Shown: positions 8,155 through 17,643, counted from the first letter of the stretch. The stretch: 60,281 nucleotides of DNA from Thiocapsa sp. KS1 (GCF_001499735.1 NZ_LN848257.1:916296-976576); one strand, 5' to 3'. The notes: a model not told the origin generated them from the sequence alone. Made by a program: numbers and translations.

Positions 8155-10598
8155 CCTGGCTGCTCCCGCTCGTCGCCGCCCTTCCGCTTCTGGCGGCGGC
8201 CTTCGCCACACGTCGACTGTCCTGGTGGACCCCTGCGGTCGCCGCCGTGCCGGCGCTCGTCGCGGCTTTGCTGGTACCGATCGGGGAGTCGATCGATCTG
8301 CCCTGGCTGCTGCTCGGCACGCGGTTCGGTCTCGACGAGGTCGGACGGATCTTTCTGATCTTTACCTCGATCCTCTGGACCGCCGCCGGCATCCATGCCG
8401 TCGCGAGCATGCGCGGCACACCGCACGTCGGGCGCTTCAACACCTTCTTCCTGCTGGCGATGGCCGGCAACCTCTGGCTGATCGTCGGTCAGGACCTGGT
8501 CAGCTTCTATGCCGGTTTCGCGCTCATGGGGCTCTCCTCCTACGGCCTGGTGATCCACGAGGGCGACCGCGGGGCCTTGAAGGCCGGCAAGGTCTACCTC
8601 GTCTTGACCCTGGGTGCGGAGCTTGCCCTGTTCGCCGCGCTCGTCATAATCGCCTCGACGACCGGCTCGATCGTGCCGACACCGGAGGATCTGGTCGGTC
8701 TGGACGATCTCGCGATCACGCTCCTGGTCCTCGGTCTCGCGGTGAAGGCCGGCTTGGTCCCGGTGCACGTCTGGCTTCCGCTCGCCCATCCCGCCGCGCC
8801 CATCCCGGCCAGTGCCGTGCTCAGCGGGGCCATGATCAAGGTCGCCTTATTGGGCTGGCTGAGGTTCCTGCCCGTCGGGGAGATCGCGCTGCCGGGCTGG
8901 GGGCTGCTGTTCGTCTTTGCCGGTCTGGCGACGGCCTTGTATGCCGCCCCGATCGGGATCCTGCAGTCCAACCCCAAGGTTCTGCTGGCCTATTCGAGCG
9001 TCGGCAAGATGGGGCTGATGGCGATCACCCTGGGGCTCATGCTCATCGAGCCCGAAATCGCTCCGGTCGGCGCCATCGGCTTGGCGCTCTACGCCGGGCA
9101 TCATGCGCTGACGAAAGGCGGTCTTTTTCTCGGCGTGGGTCTTCGCAAGTCCTCGGGCTTGCAGGGGCTGGTCTTCGGCGGGCTCGTGCTGCTGGCCTTG
9201 TCGATGGCCGCCGTGCCCCTCACCAGCGGCGCCGTAGCCAAGTACGGGATCAAGCCGGTCCTCGTCGATTCCGATTGGGCGTGGCTGCAGGTCGCTGTCG
9301 CCATGACCACGGTCGCGACCGCCTGGATGATGGTGCGGTTCATCTGGGGTTTGAAGCATGTTCATGGCGCGGGTCATGACCTGCTCACCGAGCGCGATCC
9401 AGGCGGAAACAACGCGAGCCGAGAGGAACGCGTTTCAAAGCCTTTTTTTGATCGAGACCGAGTCGGGCGATGGTTTGGGTTCGGGGCGCGACTCGCCACG
9501 CCCGGCGAGGGTGCGGATCGCTCCGGAGGCGCTTCGTCCGCAACCCCGATCCCGCGGGTGACTTGGGCGCTCATGGGTTGGGTTCCCCTGATCGGCTTGG
9601 TGATCCTCTATCCGTTGGTGCTCGGATCACCCACGGCCTGGCTGACCGATGTCGGGCTGATCGCCCTGGCGGGCCTGCTCGCCATCCCCGTCGCCGTCCT
9701 TGCCGTGCGGCGGCCCGCGGCGCTGGCGACACTCGTCGACAGCATCGAACCCGGTGATCTGCTCGGGCTGGTCCGCCCGCTCCTGATGAGTGCGCGGTGG
9801 ACCCTGCGCTGGTCGATCCGCGGCTATCGGAAGGCCTATGCTCGCGCGGCAGCCCCGATTCGGGAACGCCTGACCGAGCTCGCGCGGCGTCCGGACTCCG
9901 ATCTGGACCGCCGGCTCACCGCTTGGCCGCTTGCGGGCGGACTCTGGCTGGGAATCATGACGCTGTTGATCGTCCTGGCGCTGGTCGTACCGACACAGAG
10001 ACCGACCTTTCCCCGCGTCGATCAGGACGACACGAGGCCGGTCATGGCACCGCCGACGCCCTCCCCGGCTTCACCCGATGCCGCGCCGATCGCGCCGGCT
10101 CCACTGCCCGACGTCACGGATCCCGACCTGAGCGAGCAGCCGACGGCCGGGCCGACCGAACAAGCAGACACGCTCGACCCGAGCGCCGAGCCCGCCGCTC
10201 CCGCGCTCGATGCGCCGAGTCGACTCATCGAACCGGTAGAATCGGACGTCACAGCGACGGAGTCGCCCGCGCTCGAATCTAAACCCGCCCAGCAGGTATG
10301 CGACCCCGATCAGCCCTATGTCTTCCGTCACGCCGCGAGCGAACGCGAGGTCGTCTTGGACCGATGCGTCGCCGTGGACGACTCGCCGCAACGTCTCGAT
10401 GCCCCGCCTCTATCGAACGCGCTGGTCCTCCTGATCCAGACCCATCTCAACGCGCTCGGCTTCGACGCCGGCCCGGCGGACGGGATCATCGGCCCCAGAA
10501 CCCGCGACGCGATCCGACGCTATCAAACCGATCGTGGTCTCGAACCCACGGGCGCCATCACCTTCGATCTACTCGATCGGCTCAGGGAGCCCGATTAG
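8151..10598 (+). CDS. ND5-like subunit with C-terminal peptidoglycan-binding domain
   Basis: An 815-residue fusion. Residues about 1-400 form the ND5-like antiporter module with TM7 and TM8 lysines (AVKAGLVPVHVWLPLAHPAAPIPAS; GAMIKVALLGWLRF) and LLAYSSVGKMGLMAITLG. The TM5 position that holds Glu in the two paralogues is Ala124 (FYAGFALMGLSSY). Further helices follow, including a last one at LWLGIMTLLIVLALVVPTQ, then about 130 residues of Pro/Ala/Asp-rich linker with two Cys. The last 65 residues match PG_binding_1 (LLIQTHLNALGFDAGPADGI, GPRTRDAIRRYQTDRGLEPTG). ATG at 8151 overlaps the previous stop. The C-terminus may tether the complex to the cell wall if it faces the periplasm. Confidence 0.82.
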   Translation: MTWLLPLVAALPLLAAAFATRRLSWWTPAVAAVPALVAALLVPIGESIDLPWLLLGTRFGLDEVGRIFLIFTSILWTAAGIHAVASMRGTPHVGRFNTFFLLAMAGNLWLIVGQDLVSFYAGFALMGLSSYGLVIHEGDRGALKAGKVYLVLTLGAELALFAALVIIASTTGSIVPTPEDLVGLDDLAITLLVLGLAVKAGLVPVHVWLPLAHPAAPIPASAVLSGAMIKVALLGWLRFLPVGEIALPGWGLLFVFAGLATALYAAPIGILQSNPKVLLAYSSVGKMGLMAITLGLMLIEPEIAPVGAIGLALYAGHHALTKGGLFLGVGLRKSSGLQGLVFGGLVLLALSMAAVPLTSGAVAKYGIKPVLVDSDWAWLQVAVAMTTVATAWMMVRFIWGLKHVHGAGHDLLTERDPGGNNASREERVSKPFFDRDRVGRWFGFGARLATPGEGADRSGGASSATPIPRVTWALMGWVPLIGLVILYPLVLGSPTAWLTDVGLIALAGLLAIPVAVLAVRRPAALATLVDSIEPGDLLGLVRPLLMSARWTLRWSIRGYRKAYARAAAPIRERLTELARRPDSDLDRRLTAWPLAGGLWLGIMTLLIVLALVVPTQRPTFPRVDQDDTRPVMAPPTPSPASPDAAPIAPAPLPDVTDPDLSEQPTAGPTEQADTLDPSAEPAAPALDAPSRLIEPVESDVTATESPALESKPAQQVCDPDQPYVFRHAASEREVVLDRCVAVDDSPQRLDAPPLSNALVLLIQTHLNALGFDAGPADGIIGPRTRDAIRRYQTDRGLEPTGAITFDLLDRLREPD

Positions 10599-10728
10599 AC
10601 CGGAGTCGAGTGCGACACGCCGGTCGACCAAGCCCATTCACGGGACGATTTGGCTCGCGATGCGTTCGGGACTCGACAGACCTCTCACTGAGACGCGGAG
10701 AGCACGGAGAATCCGAGATCTTTCGTGC
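10599..10728. other. Convergent intergenic region with CGCGGAGA/CACGGAGA-type repeat
   Basis: Lies between the end of the antiporter operon and the end of the AsmA-like gene. The segment 10692-10745 carries short reiterated units (GACGCGGAGAGCACGGAGA, then GGCTCCGTGTCTCC inverted), so the 3' end of the AsmA gene runs into this repeat. A similar unit (ACGCGGAGATGCGGAGA) occurs at 45620-45640. No strong terminator hairpin with a T tract is seen. Confidence 0.4.
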
Positions 10729-13700
10729 CTAGGCTCCGTGTCTCCACATCCCCTTGTCTCCATGAGAGATTTTGATGCTGATCGGTGCTAAGCGCGCCGA
10801 AAGCCCAGAACCCAGACGCTCGGTGAGCGATACGGATTCGCGTCGTGTCCTGACAGCATCGCACGGATTCGTCCCGCTGGTCAGCCGACGCACGAGCTGG
10901 TCGGCAAGGAGACTGATTCCCGCCGTGGCCCAGGCGGCACCTCCGTGGGCCAGAAGCGCTGCGGGGTCGATCCCGGCCCGAGGGTTCCGCAGGGTGCCCT
11001 TCACATAGACGAAGCGGTCGGCGATGCCGAGGAGACTAAGCCCGATCCCGCGTCGCTTGGCGGTCTTGAAGCGGAGCTCGATGCCCTCCGTGCGCAGATT
11101 GAGCGCACCGCCGCCGATGGCATTGAGCGTCTTGGTCTGGACCGCCAGGCCTCGGGTGCTGGTCGCAATACCCTTTGCGAGATCGAATTGGAGGACGGCG
11201 CATTGCAGGTCGTTGTAATGCACACGGCTGTCGAGGTCGAGGGCGATCGGGTTGAGCACGTCCAACAGGGTGAAAAGCAGCCCACCGAGCGGCAGCACCT
11301 CGGCCGCCTTTTTGTGTAATCGCCCTGCCCCCAGCGACAGCTCCAGATGGCCGTCGGCGTTCCGGAGCAGGTCGTTCGGCGAGGTTGCGACGCCTGTGAG
11401 TCGCGTGTCCAGAGCGGTCTGGATATGGGACAGCGCATCCGCGTCTTTCGTATCGAGCAGGCGCGCCAAGTCGAGATTCCCCTTGGCTCGGATGTCGAAT
11501 CGCCACCCGGCCCGATCCGGGCGCAGATCCATCTCGGCACCGAGACGGTCTGCCCCGACGGCGACCGTCGCTTCGAGGTTGCCGGAATCCAGGGCGGCGT
11601 CCAGGCCGAGCAGGTCGAGTCCGAGATCGCCCGCCTTGAGGTGGCCGACCGTCAGGCGCAGGGTCCCGTCGAGCATCCGCAGCAGCTCGGGCGCCGGGAG
11701 TTGTGCGGGCGTCGTGCGCGCGTTGTCCGCTGTCGGTGAGCGCGTGCCGAGGTATGGCGTCAGATCCAGTCGCTCGGCGCTGAGCGTCGCCTCGATCCGG
11801 GGCGTGGAACCAGGGAGGATCGTCAGGTCCCCTGCAAGGTCGCTGTCGCCACTCGCCGCCTTGAGATCGCGCAGCGCCACGCCCCGGTCGAGACCCTGGA
11901 GACGGGCGGACGCCGTCAGCGACGGACCGGCCGGGAGTCCGAAGGCGAGCCCTTTCCCGAGCGGGCCGCCGGCGAGATGACCCAGAGTGGAGAGGTCTCG
12001 GATCGCGGCCTCGATGTCCAGTGTGCTGCCGCGCAGTCCGTCGAGCCGTGCGAGCCGGCCCTTGGCGCCGATCTTGACCCCGGGCTGTTCGAGCGACAGG
12101 TCCAGGTTCAGATCGCGCCCGGCCAGCAGGGCGTCGAGTGGCCCGACATGTCCCCGGATCTCCGCGCCTTGCGCCTTGTTGCGCCGCTTGGCCAGGACAT
12201 CGATCTTCGGCCAGCCCCGGCCCTGCGCAAGCAGATCGGCGAGTCGACCGCCGGCGAGATTCAGATCGAGCTGCTCACCTCCCGCCGCAAGTGCCGTTTG
12301 CAACCTGACGGACGTGCCGGACTTCAGGATCAAACGGGGTTTGGTGAGCGTGATCGACGTCGCGGCCGGCTTGTCTGGCGCGTACGCTCGGAGCTGTGCC
12401 GCCTTGGCGCCGAGCTCGCCGGTCAAGGATGTGATCAGTGCGCGCGCGGTCGCCCCCTGTGCCTTGGCGTTCAGGGACACCCTGTCCAGGCGCCCGCCGG
12501 GCGGTTTCGCCACGTGCAAAAAAGCGAGCGCCTCGGGCAGGAGGATTCGCTCGGCCGTCAGGTCCGCCGTCCAGGCCGGACGCGCCTGTCGAGCGTCGAG
12601 CGTCGCGCCGCCCGTAAGGGTGACTCCGGGAAGCGCGACGTCGAGCGCTCCCAGGCGCAAGCGCCCGTCGTCGAGTGTGATCCGGGTGGCGAGCCGCTCG
12701 ATCCTCAGGGGGTCTGTCTCCAGACCATCGATCCGCAGCGCGAGTCTCAGATCCAGGTCGCGCAGACGCTCGACCGGGATGGAACGATCCAGCCAAACGC
12801 GGGCCTCCTCGTGTATCGCGGGGGACCGATTGAAGCTGCCCGGGGCACGCAGATCGAGCTTCTCGATCTTCAGATCGCCTTGGATGCTCGGCCTCGGCCC
12901 CCTCGACGTCAGGGAGAGATCGCCGAGAAGCCGGGCGTCGCCCAGGCTAGCCAGGAGGTCCAGCCGTCCGGATCCGGCCTGAAGTGGATTGAACGGCTGA
13001 CCCTCCTCCAAGCCTTCGAATCCCACCTCGAGCCTGAAGGGGGTTTGCCGGAGTTGCCCCTCCAACCTGGCCGTCGGTCCGTTCGGCGCTTGTCGGGCTG
13101 CTCCGTCCGCAAGGATGATTCGTCCCAAGGGCTCGGGGGCGTCGATTGCCCCCTCGATCCGGTCGAGTGCAAGTCCCTCGTCGCCGCGCAGCAGCCGTCC
13201 CGACACGCGCAATCCGCACGCCGGAAGGGCATCGGTCGGGAGCAAGGGTTGCAGCGCCTTCAGGTCCGGCACGGCGAGGTCGACCCGGGCCTCGATCTGC
13301 GCGATGTCGAAGGGTGCGCCCGTGCTGCCCGAGGCGTCCAGGCTGGCGTCGGCAACCTGCATCCGAACGGCGAAGGGCCAGCGAGGTGGCGCTGACTCGT
13401 CCGCGGGCCCGGCAAGGACGGAGAACCCCACGAGCGTACCCGACACGCCGATCTCACCCTCCACGTCCAGGCTCGGGCTCGGCCTGCCGAGATCGGTCAG
13501 ATCCAGGCGGCCGATCCGAACGCTCCGGGGAGGATCCGACTCGCTGTGGAGCACCAACGTCGATTCGACCAGACGAACCGAATCGACGGTGACCCGGAAG
13601 CCGTCGCGGCTGTCGGGCCGATCGCTGTGCCCAAGATCCCCGAGGTGATCCGGATCGAGATGGATGAGAGCGTCCTGCACCTGGATCCGTCCGATCCGAA

Positions 13701-14004
13701 CCTGTCGGTCGAACAAGGCGGCAAGATCGAGATCCACCTCCAAGCGCCCGGCATGCCAGGGCGACGGTGCTGCAGAGCCTGCCGCCCCGGACATCTCGAC
13801 ATCCTCCAGAACGAGGGAAGGACGCGGCAGCCAGTAGACTCCGACCGCGCCACCGATCAGCACGGACCGTCCCAGGGCGCGACCCGCACCCGCCGCGAGA
13901 ATCTCCTTGTGTGCCTCGAGGTAGAGGGGCAGAGAGGCGATGGCGCCGGCAGCGGCGACCAGAACCGCGAGGAGAACCCAAAGGGCGGTGCGAGCTGTTT
14001 TCAT
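10729..14004 (-). CDS. AsmA family protein
   Basis: A 1091-residue member of the AsmA/YhdP-type family, thought to form long beta-groove bridges that carry lipids between inner and outer membranes. A single N-terminal anchor (ALWVLLAVLVAAAGAIASLPLYL) is followed by the typical AsmA start with GRALGRSVLIGGAVGVYWLPRPSLVLEDVEMSG, then a long repetitive beta-rich body with many LDLxAxxLxLP-like strands. The C-terminal AsmA_2 signature is visible in ALDLDSRVHYNDLQCAVLQF and IATSTRGLAVQTKTLNAIGG. The tail after LLADQLVRRLTSG is poorly conserved-looking and extends into repeat DNA. It is followed by no same-strand partner within 10 kb to the left. Confidence 0.82.
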   Translation of the reverse strand: MKTARTALWVLLAVLVAAAGAIASLPLYLEAHKEILAAGAGRALGRSVLIGGAVGVYWLPRPSLVLEDVEMSGAAGSAAPSPWHAGRLEVDLDLAALFDRQVRIGRIQVQDALIHLDPDHLGDLGHSDRPDSRDGFRVTVDSVRLVESTLVLHSESDPPRSVRIGRLDLTDLGRPSPSLDVEGEIGVSGTLVGFSVLAGPADESAPPRWPFAVRMQVADASLDASGSTGAPFDIAQIEARVDLAVPDLKALQPLLPTDALPACGLRVSGRLLRGDEGLALDRIEGAIDAPEPLGRIILADGAARQAPNGPTARLEGQLRQTPFRLEVGFEGLEEGQPFNPLQAGSGRLDLLASLGDARLLGDLSLTSRGPRPSIQGDLKIEKLDLRAPGSFNRSPAIHEEARVWLDRSIPVERLRDLDLRLALRIDGLETDPLRIERLATRITLDDGRLRLGALDVALPGVTLTGGATLDARQARPAWTADLTAERILLPEALAFLHVAKPPGGRLDRVSLNAKAQGATARALITSLTGELGAKAAQLRAYAPDKPAATSITLTKPRLILKSGTSVRLQTALAAGGEQLDLNLAGGRLADLLAQGRGWPKIDVLAKRRNKAQGAEIRGHVGPLDALLAGRDLNLDLSLEQPGVKIGAKGRLARLDGLRGSTLDIEAAIRDLSTLGHLAGGPLGKGLAFGLPAGPSLTASARLQGLDRGVALRDLKAASGDSDLAGDLTILPGSTPRIEATLSAERLDLTPYLGTRSPTADNARTTPAQLPAPELLRMLDGTLRLTVGHLKAGDLGLDLLGLDAALDSGNLEATVAVGADRLGAEMDLRPDRAGWRFDIRAKGNLDLARLLDTKDADALSHIQTALDTRLTGVATSPNDLLRNADGHLELSLGAGRLHKKAAEVLPLGGLLFTLLDVLNPIALDLDSRVHYNDLQCAVLQFDLAKGIATSTRGLAVQTKTLNAIGGGALNLRTEGIELRFKTAKRRGIGLSLLGIADRFVYVKGTLRNPRAGIDPAALLAHGGAAWATAGISLLADQLVRRLTSGTNPCDAVRTRRESVSLTERLGSGLSARLAPISIKISHGDKGMWRHGA

Positions 14005-14130
14005 CGACGCTGCGGTTTATGCTCGTGCACGAGCGCCCTGATCTGATGGGGGTCGAACGATACCCTACGCGGGGCGCGCCGCCTATGCGCCCATCAGTCC
14101 AGATTCGCCGCTTCCACGCACCCCGACGAG

Positions 14131-15924
14131 TCACGGCGTCCGGTGGTCTTTCCAATCCTCCCAGTCCACCGCATGTGTTTTGAGATAGCGGCTGACCGCG
14201 ACACCCAGGGTCGCGAAAAATGCCTCGTCGCCCAACCGAGCGAAGACCTCGAAGCGCTTCAGCTTATCCTTGACGGGATCCTTCATCTCGGCAAAACACA
14301 GCTCGATGCCCGCGGCGTGGAGGGTTTCGTCCAGCTCGGCCAGCATGTCCGCGGAGGTGACGTCGACGCTGGTGACCGGCTCCGCAGCAACAACCACCCA
14401 CCGTACCGGCGTGGGCGATGTGGCCACGGCGTCGAGCAGACGGTCGCGGAAAAACTCGGCGTTGGCGAAAAACAGCGGCGCATCCCAGCGAAACAGGACC
14501 AGGCCCGGGATACGGCGCGCGTCGGGATACCGGGTCATGTCGTGATAGCCCTTGATGCCCGCGACGCGTCCCAGAATCGCGGAGTAGGGCCGCCAGCCAT
14601 CCCACAGGAACTCGATGACGGCGATCACGATGGCAAGACCGATACCCGGGATCGCGCCGAGCACGGCGACGCCCAGGGTGCAGACGATCGACAGCCAGAA
14701 CTCCCAGCGCTGGATGCGATAGATGCGACGCAGGTCGGTGAGCTCGAACAGCCCGATGGCCGAGGCGATCACCACGGCAGCCAATGCGCTGGTCGGCAGG
14801 CTCTGCAGCAGGTCGGGCGCCGCCACCAGCAGCAGCGCAACCGCCAGGGCGCCGACGACGCCGGTCAGTTGGGTTTTCGAACCCGCGGCCTCGGCCACTG
14901 GAGTGCGCGACGAGCTGCTGCTGATCGGAAAGCCCTGAAAGAATCCGGCCGCCAGGTTGGCAACGCCGAGCCCCACCACTTCCTGGTTGGGGTCGACAGA
15001 GGTCCGGGTTCGCGCCGCATACACCCGCGAAAGCACGCTGGTGTCGGCGAAAGACACCAGCGCAACGGCACAACCGCCGATCAGAACGGGGACGACATCG
15101 GCTGTTGTGATCCAGGGGATGACGAAGGCCGGCAGGCCTTGCGGGAGGGAGCCAAGGACCGCAACGTCGGCGCGCGTGCCGAGGTCCAGCACGCCGACGG
15201 CAACGGTCGCCCCGATCACCGCAAGCAGGATCCCCGGGATCCGTGTGCTGCCCTTGAGCAGCAGGATCACCGCCAAGGTCGCTGCGCCGACGATGAACGC
15301 AACCCAGTTGACTCGGCCCTCGAGCACCGCCGCGGCGGTGTACCGCAGATCGTTCAGCGGTCCGGTGCCCTCGATCGAGATCCCGAAGAGCTTGGGCAGC
15401 TGGCTGATCAAGACCGTCAGCGCGATGCCGTTCATGTAGCCGTAGCGGATCGGCTTGGACAGCAGCTCCGTGATGAAGCCCAGGCGCGCCAAGCCGGCCA
15501 GGATGCACACCATCCCCGACACGACCGCCATCATGCTCGCCAGGGCAACGGCACGCATCGGGTCGCCGCCCGACAGCGGCAGGACGACGGCGAGGATGAC
15601 GGCGGCCAGCGAGGAGTCCGGCCCCAGCACCAGAATGCGGCTGGGACCGAACAGCGCATAGGCCAGCAACGGCACGATGGTCGCGTAGAGGCCATAGATC
15701 CCAGGCAAGCCGGAGGCCACCGCATAGGCGATCCCGACAGGCACCAGCATGGTCGTCAACACCAGTCCGGCGACAATGTCGTGACGCAGCCAGGCGACCT
15801 CGTACCGGCGCAAGGTCCGGAGCCCCGGCAGCCAGCGCATCCGGTCGCCCCGATCGACGGCGCTGTGCGGGCGCGCGATGGAGCCCGGCTCCGGCGGAGG
15901 GGAAGATGACACCGAATCGCCCAT
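14131..15924 (-). CDS. SulP family inorganic anion transporter with STAS domain
   Basis: A 597-residue SulP/SLC26-type transporter for sulfate, bicarbonate or another anion. The transmembrane core carries family motifs (VAWLRHDIVAGLVLTTMLVPVGIAYAVASGLPGIYGLYAT; NQEVVGLGVANLAAGFFQGFPISSSSSRTPV). The C-terminal STAS domain begins near residue 460 (DARRIPGLVLFRWDAPLFFANAEFF) and contains VVAAEPVTSVDVTSADMLAELDETL, in which Val replaces the usual helix-capping residues. The substrate cannot be told from sequence; no carbonic anhydrase is adjacent. It sits 126 bp upstream of the AsmA gene on the same strand. Confidence 0.88.
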   Translation of the reverse strand: MGDSVSSSPPPEPGSIARPHSAVDRGDRMRWLPGLRTLRRYEVAWLRHDIVAGLVLTTMLVPVGIAYAVASGLPGIYGLYATIVPLLAYALFGPSRILVLGPDSSLAAVILAVVLPLSGGDPMRAVALASMMAVVSGMVCILAGLARLGFITELLSKPIRYGYMNGIALTVLISQLPKLFGISIEGTGPLNDLRYTAAAVLEGRVNWVAFIVGAATLAVILLLKGSTRIPGILLAVIGATVAVGVLDLGTRADVAVLGSLPQGLPAFVIPWITTADVVPVLIGGCAVALVSFADTSVLSRVYAARTRTSVDPNQEVVGLGVANLAAGFFQGFPISSSSSRTPVAEAAGSKTQLTGVVGALAVALLLVAAPDLLQSLPTSALAAVVIASAIGLFELTDLRRIYRIQRWEFWLSIVCTLGVAVLGAIPGIGLAIVIAVIEFLWDGWRPYSAILGRVAGIKGYHDMTRYPDARRIPGLVLFRWDAPLFFANAEFFRDRLLDAVATSPTPVRWVVVAAEPVTSVDVTSADMLAELDETLHAAGIELCFAEMKDPVKDKLKRFEVFARLGDEAFFATLGVAVSRYLKTHAVDWEDWKDHRTP

Positions 15925-16312
15925 GGCAGCGCGCCGGCCTCGGGATGGATGAGGTCAACGCTACCACATGCCCTGCCGGTCCGGAGGATCGCAACGACAA
16001 TCAGCCGAATCCAGACGGTGAGGGCATGGCCGAACGCCGATCGGATATCTCACCGGTGCCCCCGGTATTCTTCGACCGGCAGGCATTCGACCCTACCCTT
16101 TCCGGCGGTTAACCCTCCGGGTACCATATCGAGACGACAAATCTCGAGCGGGATCAGGATCAACCTGCGTGTAGGGGCGGATTCATTCGCCCCCACGGTC
16201 CCTACAGGTCGTCCGGACATGTTCCGCCGGTCTCCCCGGCCGACCCTCCATCGGCAACGCCTTTACCGGAGTCGGAAGCAGCTCGACGTTATGGTGCAGG
16301 ACCCTTGACAGG
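15925..16312. other. Intergenic region, 388 bp, with a GGGGCG hairpin
   Basis: Divergent spacer between the SulP gene and the phosphodiester glycosidase gene. It contains a palindrome, GGGGCG at 16174-16179 pairing with CGCCCC at 16188-16193 inside a larger imperfect repeat flanked by TGTAGGG (16170) and CCCTACA (16200). This form is widespread as an intergenic repeat in bacteria. No convincing open reading frame is seen. Confidence 0.45.
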
Positions 16313-17182
16313 ATGCCGGCGATCGAGCCGAAGATGACAACAATCCGACGAGAGCAAACCGGTCGCGTGCGAAGGTCCTTCATGCCTCGTCAGGCGTCCC
16401 TGGCCTGGTTGCTCTGGGTCTTTCTGCTGCATGCCTCAAGCAGGCTCGCCGCGGACTGGACGCCCGCCGGAGAATCGGAGCGGCAGGACGTCGGCGCCGA
16501 TCTCGCCTACGCCAAACGCACTGCGGTGCGTCCGTCCGACGGCAAACAAGTCACCGCACACCTCGCCTTCTTCACCTCGCGGGCGTTCCGCCTGGAGGTG
16601 ATCGATCTGAGGGCCGGCCCCGAACCGGCTCACCCGACGCTGGAGGCGGCCTTCCGCGCCGAGGGCTGCGCTGCCGGGGTCAACGGTGGCTTCTTCCATC
16701 CGGATTGGCAGCCGGTCGGGCTGGCGATCTCCAAAGGAGAGCGGATCAACCGTTTCGAGACCACGAAACTCCTGAGCGGCGTAATCTACAGCGACGACCG
16801 CGGCATCCACCTCGTCCGGCGCAGCCGATTCCAGGATCACCGAGGCATCACCGCCTTGTTGCAGACCGGACCCTATCTCGTGGAAAACGGACGCACGGTA
16901 CGGGGCCTGTCCGCCTCCGATCCGCGACGCCGGACCTTCATCGCCACGGATTGGCGCGGACACTGGGTCATCGGTGCGACCACGAGCAGTCTCACACTCG
17001 CCGACCTCGGCGAAACCCTCGCCTCCCCGGATGCCCTGACGCCTTGGCGGGTCGATCGCGCCATCAACCTCGACGGCGGATCCTCGACGGGATTCTTCTT
17101 CGACCGCGACGCCACCCGGGCTCCGGTGACCCTGCAACCCCGGAAACGTGTGAGGAACCTGCTCGCAATCTGCGCACGCTGA
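16313..17182 (+). CDS. Secreted phosphodiester glycosidase family protein (NAGPA/DUF2233)
   Basis: The domain matches the NAGPA/DUF2233 family, whose characterised member uncovers mannose-6-phosphate by cutting a phosphodiester; bacterial members act on envelope or exopolysaccharide substrates that are mostly unknown. Family motifs: GCAAGVNGGFFHPDWQPVGLAIS, TGPYLVENG, RRRTFIATDWRGHWVI and the C-terminal RAINLDGGSSTGFFF. Three candidate starts exist (16313, 16334, 16382). From the upstream ones the leader reads RRSFMPRQASLAWLLWVFLLHASSRLAA, so a twin-arginine-like RRSFM precedes the hydrophobic core; from 16382 it is a plain Sec signal. Full frame 289 residues. No operon partner. Confidence 0.8.
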   Translation: MPAIEPKMTTIRREQTGRVRRSFMPRQASLAWLLWVFLLHASSRLAADWTPAGESERQDVGADLAYAKRTAVRPSDGKQVTAHLAFFTSRAFRLEVIDLRAGPEPAHPTLEAAFRAEGCAAGVNGGFFHPDWQPVGLAISKGERINRFETTKLLSGVIYSDDRGIHLVRRSRFQDHRGITALLQTGPYLVENGRTVRGLSASDPRRRTFIATDWRGHWVIGATTSSLTLADLGETLASPDALTPWRVDRAINLDGGSSTGFFFDRDATRAPVTLQPRKRVRNLLAICAR

Positions 17183-17442
17183 ACCGTGGCGAGCGAACCC
17201 CGGACCTTTTCGCCTCCCGGCACGGAGGCGATCTCCGGAGGTTGGAAGGGGAGACCAGCCGCGACGCCAAGCCGTCTCCCCGGCCGGCACAAGACAGGGA
17301 TTCCGTGACGGCGCTGCGGCTCGGACTGAGCTCGGAGCAGGATCGACGGCTGCTCGCGCCGGGCAATGGCGCGCCGACGAACGATCGTCGCGGTCCGCGG
17401 CGGCGGGATCCTCGTTAGCGCAAAGAACCTGCCCCGACCCAG
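17183..17442. other. Intergenic region with one GC hairpin
   Basis: No gene recognised. CGCCTCC at 17211-17217 pairs with GGAGGCG at 17224-17230 about 30 bp after the glycosidase stop and may act as a transcription end, although no T tract follows. The right end runs into the transposase remnant. Confidence 0.35.
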
Positions 17443-17643
17443 AGCTGGTTCAACAGCTTCAAGAACGAGCGGGTCTTCGGGGAGCGCTTCGCCACCCGCG
17501 ACGCCATGAAGGCCACCGCCTTCGAGCACATCGAGGTGTTCTACAACCGCAAGGGTCTGCATTCCACCCTCGGTTACACGTCCCCGGCGATGTTTCTGAA
17601 GGACTGGATCAACACTCGGGAGGGAGAAAAGCAGGTCGCATGA
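17443..17643 (+). pseudogene. IS3-family transposase, C-terminal remnant
   Basis: About 66 codons are left of the integrase-like orfB of an IS3-family element. The residue string SWFNSFKNERVFGERFATRDA and the end FYNRKGLHSTLGYTSPAMFL match the extreme C-terminus of IS3 transposases (FYN..R.HSTLGY.SP). The catalytic Asp/Asp part, orfA and the left end are missing, and the frame has no start. The product would be inactive. Confidence 0.8.

Noticed and set aside
10692..10745. Possible CRISPR-like short repeats (CGGAGA units)
   Set aside because: Units are only 8-9 bp, few and irregular, without spacers or cas genes.
11977..13395. 472-codon plus-strand frame opposite AsmA
   Set aside because: Antisense of a strongly coding AsmA gene; no recognisable domain.
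14143..15909. 588-codon plus-strand frame opposite SulP
   Set aside because: Antisense shadow; Arg/Gln/His-rich composition, no motifs, while the SulP frame has all family features.
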